A stretch of 39,202 nt of DNA from Bacteroidales bacterium (GCA_012514255.1 JAAZAP010000237.1:1-39202), one strand, 5' to 3'. Positions 26,757 to 35,357 are shown, counted from the stretch's first letter. The notes: generated by a model not told the origin, from the sequence alone. Made by a program: numbers and translations.

Positions 26757-29700
26757 TCATTTTTGTTTATTCAGCAGAAAGTCAAGGATCTGTCTCATCA
26801 GGACATCTCTTTCCGCCTGTGAGCTTATTGTCTCAAAGGGGAATCCCATTACAAAACTCCTCACATCGCCCCTGTACATCACGGCGGCAGAGGTATTGTT
26901 TTCAATATACCTGAATGCAGTAACCGATTGCCTGTCTGCCGGTTCGATGGCATCAGGGGCCTCGGCGGCGTAGATCTCATCACTGTTCCCGGCATTGAAT
27001 TCAAAGGTGCCGCCAAAGGCCGGCAAGGCGAGGTCAGTGCCAGCTACTCCGCCCGTCCTGACGGCATGACCGGTGCGAGGGGTGAAATGCAGCGTCTCTT
27101 TTACAATGCCTGAGATACCTGTATCCGCTGCCATTACCAGGTCAGTTCCCACATAGGATCCTGACATGAAGACAGGCAATGCAGCATCATGCATCCTCAT
27201 AAGCGCCTTGATGAAACCGGGGGTGTAGATGGCAAAGTCACTGCTGCCCTGATCAAAGGCTGAGGACGTCTTCTTCTCCTCACCAAACAGGAGGTCAACT
27301 GCACACCAGGGATTGAGATTGAACCCGTCACCGGTGAAAACCTCATCACTGACTGAGAAGAATGATTTTCCTGCAGCCATGACAGAATGGCCGTGTACTC
27401 GTGCGAAGTCAAAAGTGTTACCCGGAATGACCCGGCCTTCATCATCCGACCAGGATGCTCCCCACCCGGCATCGTCATCATCGGTCCATGGCGATCGGCG
27501 CTCAAAATCATACTGGTCGCCCGTACTGACAAAACTGTAATGGTCAGCCACCCCGCGGTCATCCCACCAGGCTACCCCCGCCATGCCGTCACGATCAAAC
27601 CATGCAGGACCTGAGATACGGTCAAAACCGTTTACAATCAGCACTGTGCCATCTGCATCCGGATTTATTCCAACGGCAAGTTCCTCCGAAGGGAAGCTCT
27701 CGCCTCCGTCGTTTAAGGCAGTCACCCTGAAACTGTATATTGTATTGTATGCGGGCAGTTCAGTCACGAATGATGTGTCTGATACAGGTGTGCCGTTATC
27801 ATAGCCGTCGTTGCCCTTACGCATGTACACCCTGTAGGATAGTGCATCAGCTGTTGACTCCAGCGGATCAGTAACCGGCTGCCACCTGAGCCTGACCTGT
27901 TTACCGTCAACAGGTTCAATGGCGAAATCGGATACAGGCAGGGGATGAACTACATAATCGTTGCCTGAGGCGTCTGCCAGGTAACGGAGCATCCCCTTGT
28001 AAACGGCACGACTGACGTGGAACCTGAATCTGGGATCAAAACCATAGCGCTGATCGGCAAGGTTCTGATGTGAGAGCAGCTCAAGCAGCATCGCAGGCAC
28101 ATCAGGTTTGCGGGCCTCATAGTATGATCTGTCCCACATGCCTCTGCGGGTCCATTCGGGGTTGAAGAGAACCCTTATGTCTTCAACTATCTGCGTCTGC
28201 ACTATGTCAGTGAGATCCCTGCTGGCAAGCCTGTTGGTGCCGCCAGGGAACCTTCCGTCATTGGTGATGGTTGAATAGATGCCCAGGGTGCCTATGATTG
28301 AATCATCCGGAGTGACACCGGCATCAGTATGAAATGCGAAGGAGAGATCAATGGGTATGCCCATACCTGTCAGGCCCGTGCTGTCAGGCTTGCGTACCAG
28401 GTAATTAACCCATTCGGCTCGCGACATATAATCATCATTGTAGTCATTCCTCCCACGGTTTGGAGTGTAGACCAAGGTGTCCGGCATACCGGCATACTGA
28501 AGCCAGTACCTGGCAGCCTCCAGGAAACGGGGCTTGCCGCTCAGCTTCCATCTGTGCGTGAGAGCCGGCGCTGCCGTGTCACTGGCATGCTGCCGGTCGC
28601 CTGCGTTCAGGCTCCGTTGGTTTGAGATGACCCTGCCTGAAGGCCTGCGTGCAACGTTACCCATCCCTCCTCCAAAACGAACCGCATCAACCAGGGCCTC
28701 TGAACCATCAATTCCTGCAATGGTGACGGAACCCCTGCCAGCATCAGTGCCCCTGTCAAAAAGGAACGAACCCAGCCAGAGCCATGTGCCGCCTCCCGGC
28801 GACTGGTCAACAGTAAACTCCGTATCTCCCCCTGTGTGGGTGACACGGACTTTCACCTTACCATTGTAGCCGGCAATCCGGGGATATGATATGGTCACAC
28901 CGTACCACCCCTGCTCAGGTATGTCCGGCACATAGAGAGCTGATCCACCGGTGATCCTGAGTGATGTGCCCATCATGAAAGGATTGTCGCCTGTGAAAAG
29001 GGTATCCCTGAAAAGAAATCCCCGGCCTGAACCGGTCACCATGGCAGGTTCCTGCAGCGTGAATGCAGAGGCCCCGGTGGAACGGTCATTGTCAACAATC
29101 ACCTCGTTCACCTGCAGGTCACGCTCCCGGGGCAGAAACACCGTGGCGCCTGAATTTTCAAGCATCGGTGCCAGGTAAGGAACAACATATGCCATCACAG
29201 ACAGATCCTCAACGCTGCCAAACAGCTTGGCCCGCTGCCACTCCCATCTGTCAAGCGGCTGGTCAAAATAGTACCCGTGACTGTGCCATAGAGCAATATA
29301 CCTGCTGTCAAGCCCCTTGCTGAATGATTCCGAGCCTGTTCTGTTCACCAGTACAGGTCTCTCATCGACCACCGGCATGATCCGTGCGGCATCCTCCGGC
29401 AGATCATGTCTGAAATAGTTCGGGATCAGACTCTCAAGACTGAATCCGTTACTGTACATATTTACAGTATACCCGGCAAACTTCTTCCCTAGATTGTTTC
29501 TTAAAGAGTTAACAAGAAGGGCATGGGTATCCTCCCTTATCGGATTATATGACGATGTTACAGGGAAATATACATTTACTTCCCTCTCCTTTTCATCAAC
29601 CTTTATTGAATCTATCCGGAACTGTTCGGGCACAGTACTACCAATGACGGGGCTTGTCCATCTCTCCAGCCTCGTGTCAGCCATGCGCTGCGCCCTGCCC

Positions 29701-29783
29701 GGCTTCTGTGATGATGCAGGCTGACCGGCTATTATCATCATGGTTGCAACTATCAGTAAATAAAGGGGATGTGATATTCGCAT
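26757..29783 (-). CDS. Secreted N-acetylmuramoyl-L-alanine amidase-like protein with inserted golvesin-type domain and FN3
   Basis: The 1008-residue protein begins with a signal peptide (1-25, ending PASSQ). An Amidase_3-like zinc site can be assembled from WHSHG (H167/H169), E192 (GSVEDLSV), H485 (SFAFHTDAG) and the catalytic E568 (MLLELLSHQN). A beta-rich domain at about 226-372 (golvesin/xanthan-lyase C-terminal-like, PEQGWYGVTISYP) splits the amidase fold. A fibronectin type III domain follows (about 625-710, YSFRVTALNDGGESFPSEE). The last 300 residues hold an uncharacterised domain with DRGVADHYSF. Homologues are often mislabelled xanthan lyase. It would strip stem peptides from MurNAc, producing the bare glycan used by SpoIID and NamZ. 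First gene of the operon; promoter at 29821-29852. Confidence 0.82.
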   Translation of the reverse strand: MRISHPLYLLIVATMMIIAGQPASSQKPGRAQRMADTRLERWTSPVIGSTVPEQFRIDSIKVDEKEREVNVYFPVTSSYNPIREDTHALLVNSLRNNLGKKFAGYTVNMYSNGFSLESLIPNYFRHDLPEDAARIMPVVDERPVLVNRTGSESFSKGLDSRYIALWHSHGYYFDQPLDRWEWQRAKLFGSVEDLSVMAYVVPYLAPMLENSGATVFLPRERDLQVNEVIVDNDRSTGASAFTLQEPAMVTGSGRGFLFRDTLFTGDNPFMMGTSLRITGGSALYVPDIPEQGWYGVTISYPRIAGYNGKVKVRVTHTGGDTEFTVDQSPGGGTWLWLGSFLFDRGTDAGRGSVTIAGIDGSEALVDAVRFGGGMGNVARRPSGRVISNQRSLNAGDRQHASDTAAPALTHRWKLSGKPRFLEAARYWLQYAGMPDTLVYTPNRGRNDYNDDYMSRAEWVNYLVRKPDSTGLTGMGIPIDLSFAFHTDAGVTPDDSIIGTLGIYSTITNDGRFPGGTNRLASRDLTDIVQTQIVEDIRVLFNPEWTRRGMWDRSYYEARKPDVPAMLLELLSHQNLADQRYGFDPRFRFHVSRAVYKGMLRYLADASGNDYVVHPLPVSDFAIEPVDGKQVRLRWQPVTDPLESTADALSYRVYMRKGNDGYDNGTPVSDTSFVTELPAYNTIYSFRVTALNDGGESFPSEELAVGINPDADGTVLIVNGFDRISGPAWFDRDGMAGVAWWDDRGVADHYSFVSTGDQYDFERRSPWTDDDDAGWGASWSDDEGRVIPGNTFDFARVHGHSVMAAGKSFFSVSDEVFTGDGFNLNPWCAVDLLFGEEKKTSSAFDQGSSDFAIYTPGFIKALMRMHDAALPVFMSGSYVGTDLVMAADTGISGIVKETLHFTPRTGHAVRTGGVAGTDLALPAFGGTFEFNAGNSDEIYAAEAPDAIEPADRQSVTAFRYIENNTSAAVMYRGDVRSFVMGFPFETISSQAERDVLMRQILDFLLNKQK

Positions 29784-29820
29784 TTCCGAAATGATTTTGC
29801 TGAATATACTAATAATGACT

Positions 29821-29852
29821 CAAAAGTAGAAAGTTTTTTAAAATATGTCATA
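29821..29852 (-). promoter_or_regulatory. Candidate promoter of the eight-gene minus-strand operon
   Basis: On the minus strand TACTTTTG (plus 29821-29828) matches the -7 box TAnnTTTG. TATG (plus 29849-29852) lies 20 nt upstream, three of four bases of the -33 TTTG. The start codon of the amidase gene is at 29783, leaving a leader of about 30 nt. Confidence 0.5.
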
Positions 29853-29861
29853 CATCTGACA
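29846..29861. promoter_or_regulatory. Candidate operator TGTCA-N6-TGACA
   Basis: A 5-bp-arm inverted repeat with 6-bp spacer (arms at 29846-29850 and 29857-29861). It overlaps the -33 box of the minus-strand promoter and lies just upstream of the plus-strand promoter. The size and position suit a dimeric GntR/FadR-type repressor, and a gene of that type lies 1.9 kb away in the divergent operon. Binding is inferred, not shown. Confidence 0.4.
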
Positions 29862-29889
29862 AAAAACTGATTATTTCAATTTAATTATT

Positions 29890-29897
29890 TACATTTG
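29890..29897 (+). promoter_or_regulatory. Candidate -7 box of the kinase-murQ-gntR operon
   Basis: TACATTTG is an exact TAnnTTTG match on the plus strand, 90 nt before the kinase start at 29988. The -33 position 20 nt upstream reads ACTG, a weak match. The leader 29898-29987 contains small hairpins (TTATG...CATAA, TCGC-CACCA-GCGA) but nothing I recognise as a riboswitch. Confidence 0.4.
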
Positions 29898-29987
29898 TTA
29901 TGGCTTAGTAGTCATAAGGGAGTCGCCACCAGCGAATATTTCTTATAACCTATTGATCAAAAGATAATAAGTCATTTTTCAACGCAG

Positions 29988-30836
29988 ATGATACTTATTG
30001 CTGACAGTGGCTCGACGAAGACCGAGTGGAGAGCGGTAGATGGCGGCAAGGCGGGGAAGTCATACATCTCCTCAGGCATAAATCCTTTTTTTGTAACCGG
30101 TGATGAGATAGTATCACTTCTTGGCAAAGAGATGCCGGAGATGAAGGACAGTCGGGTCAGCCGGATTTTTTTCTATGGTACCGGAGTGAGCAACGCCTCC
30201 AAGGCTGAGATAGTCAGGGGGGCTCTTTCCGCCTTTTTCCGGACTGATGACCTCTTTATAGGCAGCGACCTGCTGGGGGCTGCAAGGTCACTCTGTCAGG
30301 GCGAGCCGGGCATAGCGTGCATAATAGGCACGGGATCAAACTCCTGTTATTATGACGGTAAGAACATAGTATCAAACGTGTCGCCTTTGGGGTATATCCT
30401 TGGCGACGAGGGCGGAGGAGCAGTAATTGGAAGGAAGCTGTTGGCCGGTGTGCTGAAGAAGCAGCTTCCGGGAATAGTGATTGAGAATTTTTTCAAGACC
30501 TATTCATACACCCCTGCCGAAATTCTTGACAATGTATATAACATGCCTTTCCCGAACCGGTTCCTGGGACAGTTCACAAGGTTCATCTCAGATAATATCC
30601 ATGTGCCTGAACTGCAGGAGATGATCACTTCGAGCTTTGACGAGTTCATCACCCGCAATGTGCTCTCCTACCCCGAGGCAAGAAAGTATCCGGTTCATTT
30701 CACGGGCAGTATCGCATATCATTTCAGACCATTCCTTGAAGAGCTGCTGCATAAATACAGGCTGCAGCCGGGGATATTCACCCTCACCCCGATGGAGAAC
30801 CTTGTGCGGTATCATATTCAAAATCCAGACATTTAA
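29988..30836 (+). CDS. BadF/BadG-type amino-sugar kinase, likely MurNAc/GlcNAc kinase (MurK-like)
   Basis: The 282-residue cytosolic protein is of the ASKHA fold: phosphate-1 motif ADSGSTKTEW (5-14), GTGSN (114-118) and GYILGDEGGGAVIG (135-148). Members phosphorylate GlcNAc; MurK of Clostridium and Tannerella phosphorylates MurNAc as well. The stop is only 4 nt before the murQ start, and MurNAc-6-P is the MurQ substrate, so MurNAc is the expected sugar. This gives a PTS-independent route: free MurNAc is imported, then phosphorylated. The divergent promoter region upstream contains a candidate operator. MurNAc versus GlcNAc preference cannot be decided from sequence. Confidence 0.85.
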   Translation: MILIADSGSTKTEWRAVDGGKAGKSYISSGINPFFVTGDEIVSLLGKEMPEMKDSRVSRIFFYGTGVSNASKAEIVRGALSAFFRTDDLFIGSDLLGAARSLCQGEPGIACIIGTGSNSCYYDGKNIVSNVSPLGYILGDEGGGAVIGRKLLAGVLKKQLPGIVIENFFKTYSYTPAEILDNVYNMPFPNRFLGQFTRFISDNIHVPELQEMITSSFDEFITRNVLSYPEARKYPVHFTGSIAYHFRPFLEELLHKYRLQPGIFTLTPMENLVRYHIQNPDI

Positions 30837-30840
30837 CGGA

Positions 30841-31683
30841 ATGAGCAAACAGGCTTATACAAAGCATGACATTAGCATAACAGAATTGCCTTCCAATTTT
30901 GAAGATCTTGACAAAATGTCTGTCAATGAGTTGCTGACCAATATCAATCATGAGGATGCGAAGGTGCATATTGCGGTCAGAAAAGCCATACCCCAGGTAG
31001 AGACCCTCATCAACCAGATCCTGGTCAGGATGCAGAAGGGAGGAAGACTCTTTTACCTCGGGGCTGGAACAAGCGGCAGGCTGGGAGTGCTCGATGCTTC
31101 CGAGATACCTCCCACATTTGGTGTCCCGGATACTGTGGTCATTGGCCTTATCGCCGGAGGCGAAACGGCACTGCGCAAGGCTGTGGAATCGGCAGAAGAT
31201 GATACCACCAAGGCATGGAGCGAGCTGGAGATATTCAATATCAACACCAAAGACTCGGTTATAGGCATAGCTGCCTCAGGCACAACTCCTTATGTCATCG
31301 GCGGATTGCAGAAAGCAAGGGAAAACGGCATCCTGACAGGATGCATCACCTGTAACCCCAAAGGACCAATTGTGCAGGCTGCCGAGTACCCGATAATTGT
31401 AGTGGTGGGCCCTGAGTTCGTTACCGGCAGCAGCAGGCTGAAAGCAGGAACAGCCCAGAAGATGGTCCTCAATATGATCACCACTACCTTAATGATCAAA
31501 ATGGGACGGGTGAAGGGGAACAAGATGGTTAATATGCAGCTGACAAACAAGAAGCTGATAGAGCGGGGCACCAGGATGATTGTTGAGGAGCTGAACATCC
31601 AGAGAGAAGCTGCACGCATACTGCTGATAGAGCAGGGCTCGGTAAAGAAAGCCCTGGAATTCTACAGGGACAATTATAAATAA
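30841..31683 (+). CDS. murQ: N-acetylmuramic acid 6-phosphate etherase
   Basis: MurQ splits the lactyl ether of MurNAc-6-P to give GlcNAc-6-P and D-lactate. The 280-residue product has the SIS-domain core LFYLGAGTSGRLGVLDASEIPPTFG (split here as 70-79 and 80-94), with the catalytic Glu of DASE at residue 88 and a second conserved acid in the VESAED segment (115-120). C-terminal NxxTT and GNKMVNMQ motifs are also typical. The open frame extends about 200 nt upstream inside the kinase gene, but ATG 30841, 4 nt after the kinase stop, gives the normal family N-terminus. It is slightly shorter than E. coli MurQ (298). This is the diagnostic gene of the locus. Confidence 0.97.
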   Translation: MSKQAYTKHDISITELPSNFEDLDKMSVNELLTNINHEDAKVHIAVRKAIPQVETLINQILVRMQKGGRLFYLGAGTSGRLGVLDASEIPPTFGVPDTVVIGLIAGGETALRKAVESAEDDTTKAWSELEIFNINTKDSVIGIAASGTTPYVIGGLQKARENGILTGCITCNPKGPIVQAAEYPIIVVVGPEFVTGSSRLKAGTAQKMVLNMITTTLMIKMGRVKGNKMVNMQLTNKKLIERGTRMIVEELNIQREAARILLIEQGSVKKALEFYRDNYK

Positions 31684-31734
31684 CATCATACATCATAGTT
31701 AATAACTACCATGATCTGAAATAAAACGCCCGCC

Positions 31735-32460
31735 ATGACAAACGATGTCTTCAGTAAAATAGGCTCAGGACTCACTCTCAGCCAGAAAATTGAGAGAAGG
31801 ATAGAGGAAGCTATCAGGCAGAAAAAACTGTTGCCCGGCTCCAAGCTCCCCACCGAGAAAGAACTCTGTGCCCAGTTCGCTGTCAGTCGAACTGCCCTCA
31901 GGGAAGCCCTCAGACGCCTCAGCGCCCGTGGACTGATAGACATCCGCAAGGGTAGCGGGATGTATATCTCCGAACTGAAGATAGAAGATGCCATCAACTC
32001 ACTCCATCTCTTCTATGACCTGCGTTTCAACTCTGATCTCATACTGCAGATAATAGAGGTACGCCGCATCTTTGAGCCTGAGGTGGCACGACTGGCGGCA
32101 CGCAACCGCACTGATGAGGATATACGGACACTGCAAAAAAACCAGCATGACCTGGAGAAATGCAATCCTGACAATACCCAGCTGGAGGTTGATCTTATAA
32201 ACCGCTTCCACATGAACCTCTCAAAAGCTACCGGAAACCCCATTGTAATAATAAGCCTCGAACCGGTTTACTCACTTCTCCCGCGCATGAGGAATCTCAT
32301 TTATGGCAATATAGAAGGAGAAAAGGATTATACAATGAAATACCAGAGCGAACTACTTGAAGCCCTGAGAGATAAAGACAGCCAGAAGGCCTACGAGGTT
32401 TCCGTGAAACTCATGGAGCGCAATATGGAGATCTATAAGAAATACTTCAAGGCTACCTGA
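31735..32460 (+). CDS. GntR-family (FadR/FCD subgroup) transcriptional regulator
   Basis: Residues about 10-78 form a winged helix-turn-helix (LPTEKELCAQFAVSRTALREALRRLSARGLIDIRKGSGMYI), and residues about 95-238 an all-helical FCD ligand domain. In most FCD proteins one Asp and three His bind a metal that holds an acid ligand. Here D153 and H159 are present, but the later positions read YQSE (Q204) and MERNM (N230), so two usual His seem replaced. It follows murQ by 51 bp and precedes the GH18 gene by 20 bp. Likely controls this locus, with an intermediate such as MurNAc-6-P, GlcNAc-6-P or D-lactate as effector (inference). A possible operator lies at 29846-29861. Confidence 0.9.
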   Translation: MTNDVFSKIGSGLTLSQKIERRIEEAIRQKKLLPGSKLPTEKELCAQFAVSRTALREALRRLSARGLIDIRKGSGMYISELKIEDAINSLHLFYDLRFNSDLILQIIEVRRIFEPEVARLAARNRTDEDIRTLQKNQHDLEKCNPDNTQLEVDLINRFHMNLSKATGNPIVIISLEPVYSLLPRMRNLIYGNIEGEKDYTMKYQSELLEALRDKDSQKAYEVSVKLMERNMEIYKKYFKAT

Positions 32461-32480
32461 GCCTCCTTCCCCAAATTTGC

Positions 32481-33959
32481 ATGCCCAGCAGGATAAAACT
32501 TACCGCACTCCTTCTCCTGTTGACCTGCCGTGGAACGTCAGTCCAGGGACAGGAACCACAGGTCGTCGGGATACACCAGGCTGAGAGCGAATACTATTCC
32601 AGGGTGTACCGTAACCTCATTCCCCCGGGAGAAATCTCCCCGGAGAAGCCGGTGATGCTCAAGAGCAGGAAAGACGGCGAAACTGATTTCATGGTTTACG
32701 GATGGCATCCCTACTGGGCAAATTCAACAGCATATATTTACTATGACTATGATGTGTTGACCCATATAGCTCATTTCAGCTATGAGGTTGACACTGCCAC
32801 AGGCTCTTATACCACCATCAGGGGATGGGACACCACACCGCTGATAAGCTACGCCCACCAGAGGGGAGTGAAGGTGATGCTCACCGTCACTAACTTCGGA
32901 TCAGAGCGAAATACAAAGATCCTGACTGACACCGTAAAGCAGTGGACCCTTATCAATACCGTGACCTCACTGCTGAAGTCGCGCATCGGCGACGGCGTCA
33001 ACTTCGACTTTGAGATTGTGCCTGCCTCAATGAAGTCGAATATGGTGGACTTCTGCAGGCGTGCCGTCAGGGGAATAAAGAAAGAGCTGCCCCAGGCTGA
33101 GATCTCACTGGCCACCCCGGCAGTCAACTGGTCTGACGGGTGGGATCTGCAGGCACTGGCAGACATATGTGACTATCTTATCATGATGGGGTATAACTAT
33201 TACTGGAGTGGCTCAGCAACAGCCGGCCCCGTTGCACCCCTGGCAGGAGAAACCTATAACATCACCCGCAGCATCCGTGAGGATTATCTTGATGAAGGGG
33301 TGCCGGAATCCAGGCTTCTGCTCGGTATGCCATGGTACGGGTATGACTGGCCGGTGACAGGCAGTGCAAGAAAGGCCGTAACCACCGGTACGGGCACATC
33401 CCGGACATATATCTCAACAATTAACCTGGTTGCCAGCCACGGGAAGACCTTTGACAGCCAGACAAGCGTCCCGTGGATGAGTTACCAGAGCGGCACCCAA
33501 TGGAGACAGATGTGGTTTGAGGACAGCCTGAGCCTGCTGCTGAAGGCCAACCACGCCAAAACGGGCAACCTGGCCGGCGTAGGTATATGGGCTCTCAGCT
33601 ATGAGGCTGGCAGACCTGAACTGTGGAACGGATTAAAGGCAGTGATCACAGGAACAGTGTCATCGGATGATAATCCGGCTATGCCCGGATCAGGAGGAAG
33701 TGAAATCCTTAGCATAATTCCAAACCCGGTAAGGGAGAAGGCACTGGTAAGCTGTTACATCTCACGGCCCTGCATAATGAGCCTTGCGATCTATGACACG
33801 GGCGGAAGACTTGTGGAGGTGACAGATCAGGGCTCCCTTCCGCCGGGAATAATGACATCAACAATAGATACGGAAAAGCTGGCTCCCGGTATCTACTTCT
33901 GCGTACTGACCACCGGCCAAAGCAGATCTGTACGGAAATTTACAGTTACCGGAAATTAA
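32481..33959 (+). CDS. Secreted GH18 glycosidase with T9SS C-terminal sorting domain
   Basis: The 492-residue protein has a signal peptide (about 1-23) and a GH18 barrel with FMVYGWHPYW (70-79), the catalytic DGVNFDFE (171-178, acid E178) and YLIMMGYNYYWSG. Residues about 408-492 form a type IX secretion sorting domain (IIPNPVREKA...LAPGIYFCVLTTGQSRSVRKFTV). The barrel resembles the SleL/YaaH-like GH18 branch (wall glucosaminidases) more than bulk chitinases, and the location supports peptidoglycan or GlcNAc-glycan cleavage outside the cell. Chitin cannot be excluded. It lies 20 bp after gntR and 13 bp before the hydrolase gene, so it is probably in the same operon. Confidence 0.88.
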   Translation: MPSRIKLTALLLLLTCRGTSVQGQEPQVVGIHQAESEYYSRVYRNLIPPGEISPEKPVMLKSRKDGETDFMVYGWHPYWANSTAYIYYDYDVLTHIAHFSYEVDTATGSYTTIRGWDTTPLISYAHQRGVKVMLTVTNFGSERNTKILTDTVKQWTLINTVTSLLKSRIGDGVNFDFEIVPASMKSNMVDFCRRAVRGIKKELPQAEISLATPAVNWSDGWDLQALADICDYLIMMGYNYYWSGSATAGPVAPLAGETYNITRSIREDYLDEGVPESRLLLGMPWYGYDWPVTGSARKAVTTGTGTSRTYISTINLVASHGKTFDSQTSVPWMSYQSGTQWRQMWFEDSLSLLLKANHAKTGNLAGVGIWALSYEAGRPELWNGLKAVITGTVSSDDNPAMPGSGGSEILSIIPNPVREKALVSCYISRPCIMSLAIYDTGGRLVEVTDQGSLPPGIMTSTIDTEKLAPGIYFCVLTTGQSRSVRKFTVTGN

Positions 33960-33972
33960 ACAACCCAACATT

Positions 33973-35247
33973 ATGAAGAGAACAGTACTGGCCATAATTC
34001 TGGCCATCAGCTTGCAGTCAGTGAGCGGACAGATACAGCAACAGGCAACCAGTGAGCAGATGCAGCAGGCAGTTGAGAGGATAAGCTCGGAGTACGACAT
34101 GATGGGACTCTCGGTGATTGCCGTATGCGAAGGGAAGATAGCCGGTGAATGGTATGCCGGGCTGAGGGATTACAACCGGGACCTGCCGGTCAATGAAAAC
34201 ACCAAATACCGTATCGCCTCTATCTCCAAGTTCGTCATGACCACGGCAATGATGAAGCTGTGTGATCAGAGGAGGCTCAACCTCAACGAGGATGTGAGCA
34301 ACTATCTTGGCTTTACCCTGAGAAATCCCAACCATCCGGAGACACCCGTCACCGTCAGGATGCTCCTGCTTCACACCGGCTCAATAAATGAAGGCGCCGG
34401 TTACGACAATTTCCTGATAGACACATACAACATGGTAGGTGAGCCTCCCTCCTTCAGCGAACTGCTGGTCCCGGGAGGAAGATACTATACGGATGACATG
34501 TGGCTAAAAGAGGGTCCTGGGGAATACTACACATATTGCAATGCCAATTTCGGGCTGGCCGCGACAATCATTGAAAGGATAACCGATCAGAGGTTCGAGG
34601 CATTCATACAGGAGAACCTATTTATCCCCCTGAAGATAACCGGCTCCTACATATCCGAGGGTGTTGCTGACATAAATAACCTGGCAGCAATATACCGCAA
34701 GGAGGACGGCCTGTGGACTGCCCAGACTGATAACTACAAAGGAGTCATGTCGTCGCCCCGTGATTTTTCCGGGTATGTAACAGGAACCAACGCGGCAGTC
34801 TTTTCGCCGCAGGGCGGACTGAGAATCTCCGCCGCAGAACTGGCACGGATTATGATACTTCATATGAACAAAGGAAAATATAACGGTGAACGTATTATTT
34901 CAAAAAAGAGTATCAGGCTGATGCACAGGGCACAATTCATTAGCACCGGCACCAACAGTGATAATGAGGGAGTGCGTGTCGGCAACCGCGGTCTGAGTGT
35001 GCAGATACTGCCCGAATCAGCCTCCGGCACCATCCTCCCGAAAGACTCCCATTTCCTGGGGCACTCGGGATCGGCGTACGGGCTGTTCTCCGGCTTCTAC
35101 TTCGATCCGAAAGGAAAATATGGCTTCATTTTTATTACAAACGGAATGGGCAAAGCTCCGGAGAAGGGCTCTTCGGGCTCTTTCTATAACTTCGAGGAGG
35201 CCCTGATCAAGGCCCTGCAGGATAACTCTGCAATGCCGTGCAAATAA
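33973..35247 (+). CDS. Serine beta-lactamase-like hydrolase / D,D-peptidase family protein
   Basis: The 424-residue exported protein (signal peptide about 1-20, ending SVSGQ) has the class-C-like triad: S83-x-x-K86 (ASISKF), Y188-C-N190 (YTYCNANFG) and H364-S-G366 (FLGHSGSAYG). This superfamily includes AmpC beta-lactamases, D,D-carboxypeptidases, D-aminopeptidases and esterases. HSG rather than KTG and the position next to wall-salvage genes point to a D-amino-acid peptidase or esterase rather than antibiotic resistance. The actual reaction is undetermined. It follows GH18 by 13 bp; a hairpin at 35284-35306 follows its stop. Confidence 0.88.
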   Translation: MKRTVLAIILAISLQSVSGQIQQQATSEQMQQAVERISSEYDMMGLSVIAVCEGKIAGEWYAGLRDYNRDLPVNENTKYRIASISKFVMTTAMMKLCDQRRLNLNEDVSNYLGFTLRNPNHPETPVTVRMLLLHTGSINEGAGYDNFLIDTYNMVGEPPSFSELLVPGGRYYTDDMWLKEGPGEYYTYCNANFGLAATIIERITDQRFEAFIQENLFIPLKITGSYISEGVADINNLAAIYRKEDGLWTAQTDNYKGVMSSPRDFSGYVTGTNAAVFSPQGGLRISAAELARIMILHMNKGKYNGERIISKKSIRLMHRAQFISTGTNSDNEGVRVGNRGLSVQILPESASGTILPKDSHFLGHSGSAYGLFSGFYFDPKGKYGFIFITNGMGKAPEKGSSGSFYNFEEALIKALQDNSAMPCK

Positions 35248-35283
35248 ATGTAGGAATTCCTGTATAAAATATTTAGCTTTCGG

Positions 35284-35306
35284 TTTGCTGACCATAAGTC
35301 AGCGAA
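35284..35306 (+). terminator. Hairpin after the hydrolase gene, possible weak terminator
   Basis: TTTGCTGAC pairs with GTCAGCGAA (one G-T wobble) around a CATAA loop, 36 bp after the stop at 35247. There is no real T-tract after it (TTGTAAAC), so it could be an mRNA-processing or attenuation structure instead. The rest of 35248-35357 shows nothing else. Confidence 0.35.
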
Positions 35307-35357
35307 TTGTAAACCCATAGAATAATGAATACTTCTCCTTATCTAGTTCCCCGCATA

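Noticed and set aside
29898..29987. Riboswitch (for example glmS-like) in the kinase leader
   Set aside because: Only short, weak hairpins are visible and none of the conserved ribozyme or aptamer cores that I know is present.
30637..30840. Longer MurQ start overlapping the kinase gene
   Set aside because: The extra 68 codons are out-of-frame kinase sequence and give an unnatural N-terminus. ATG 30841, 4 nt after the kinase stop, fits the family.
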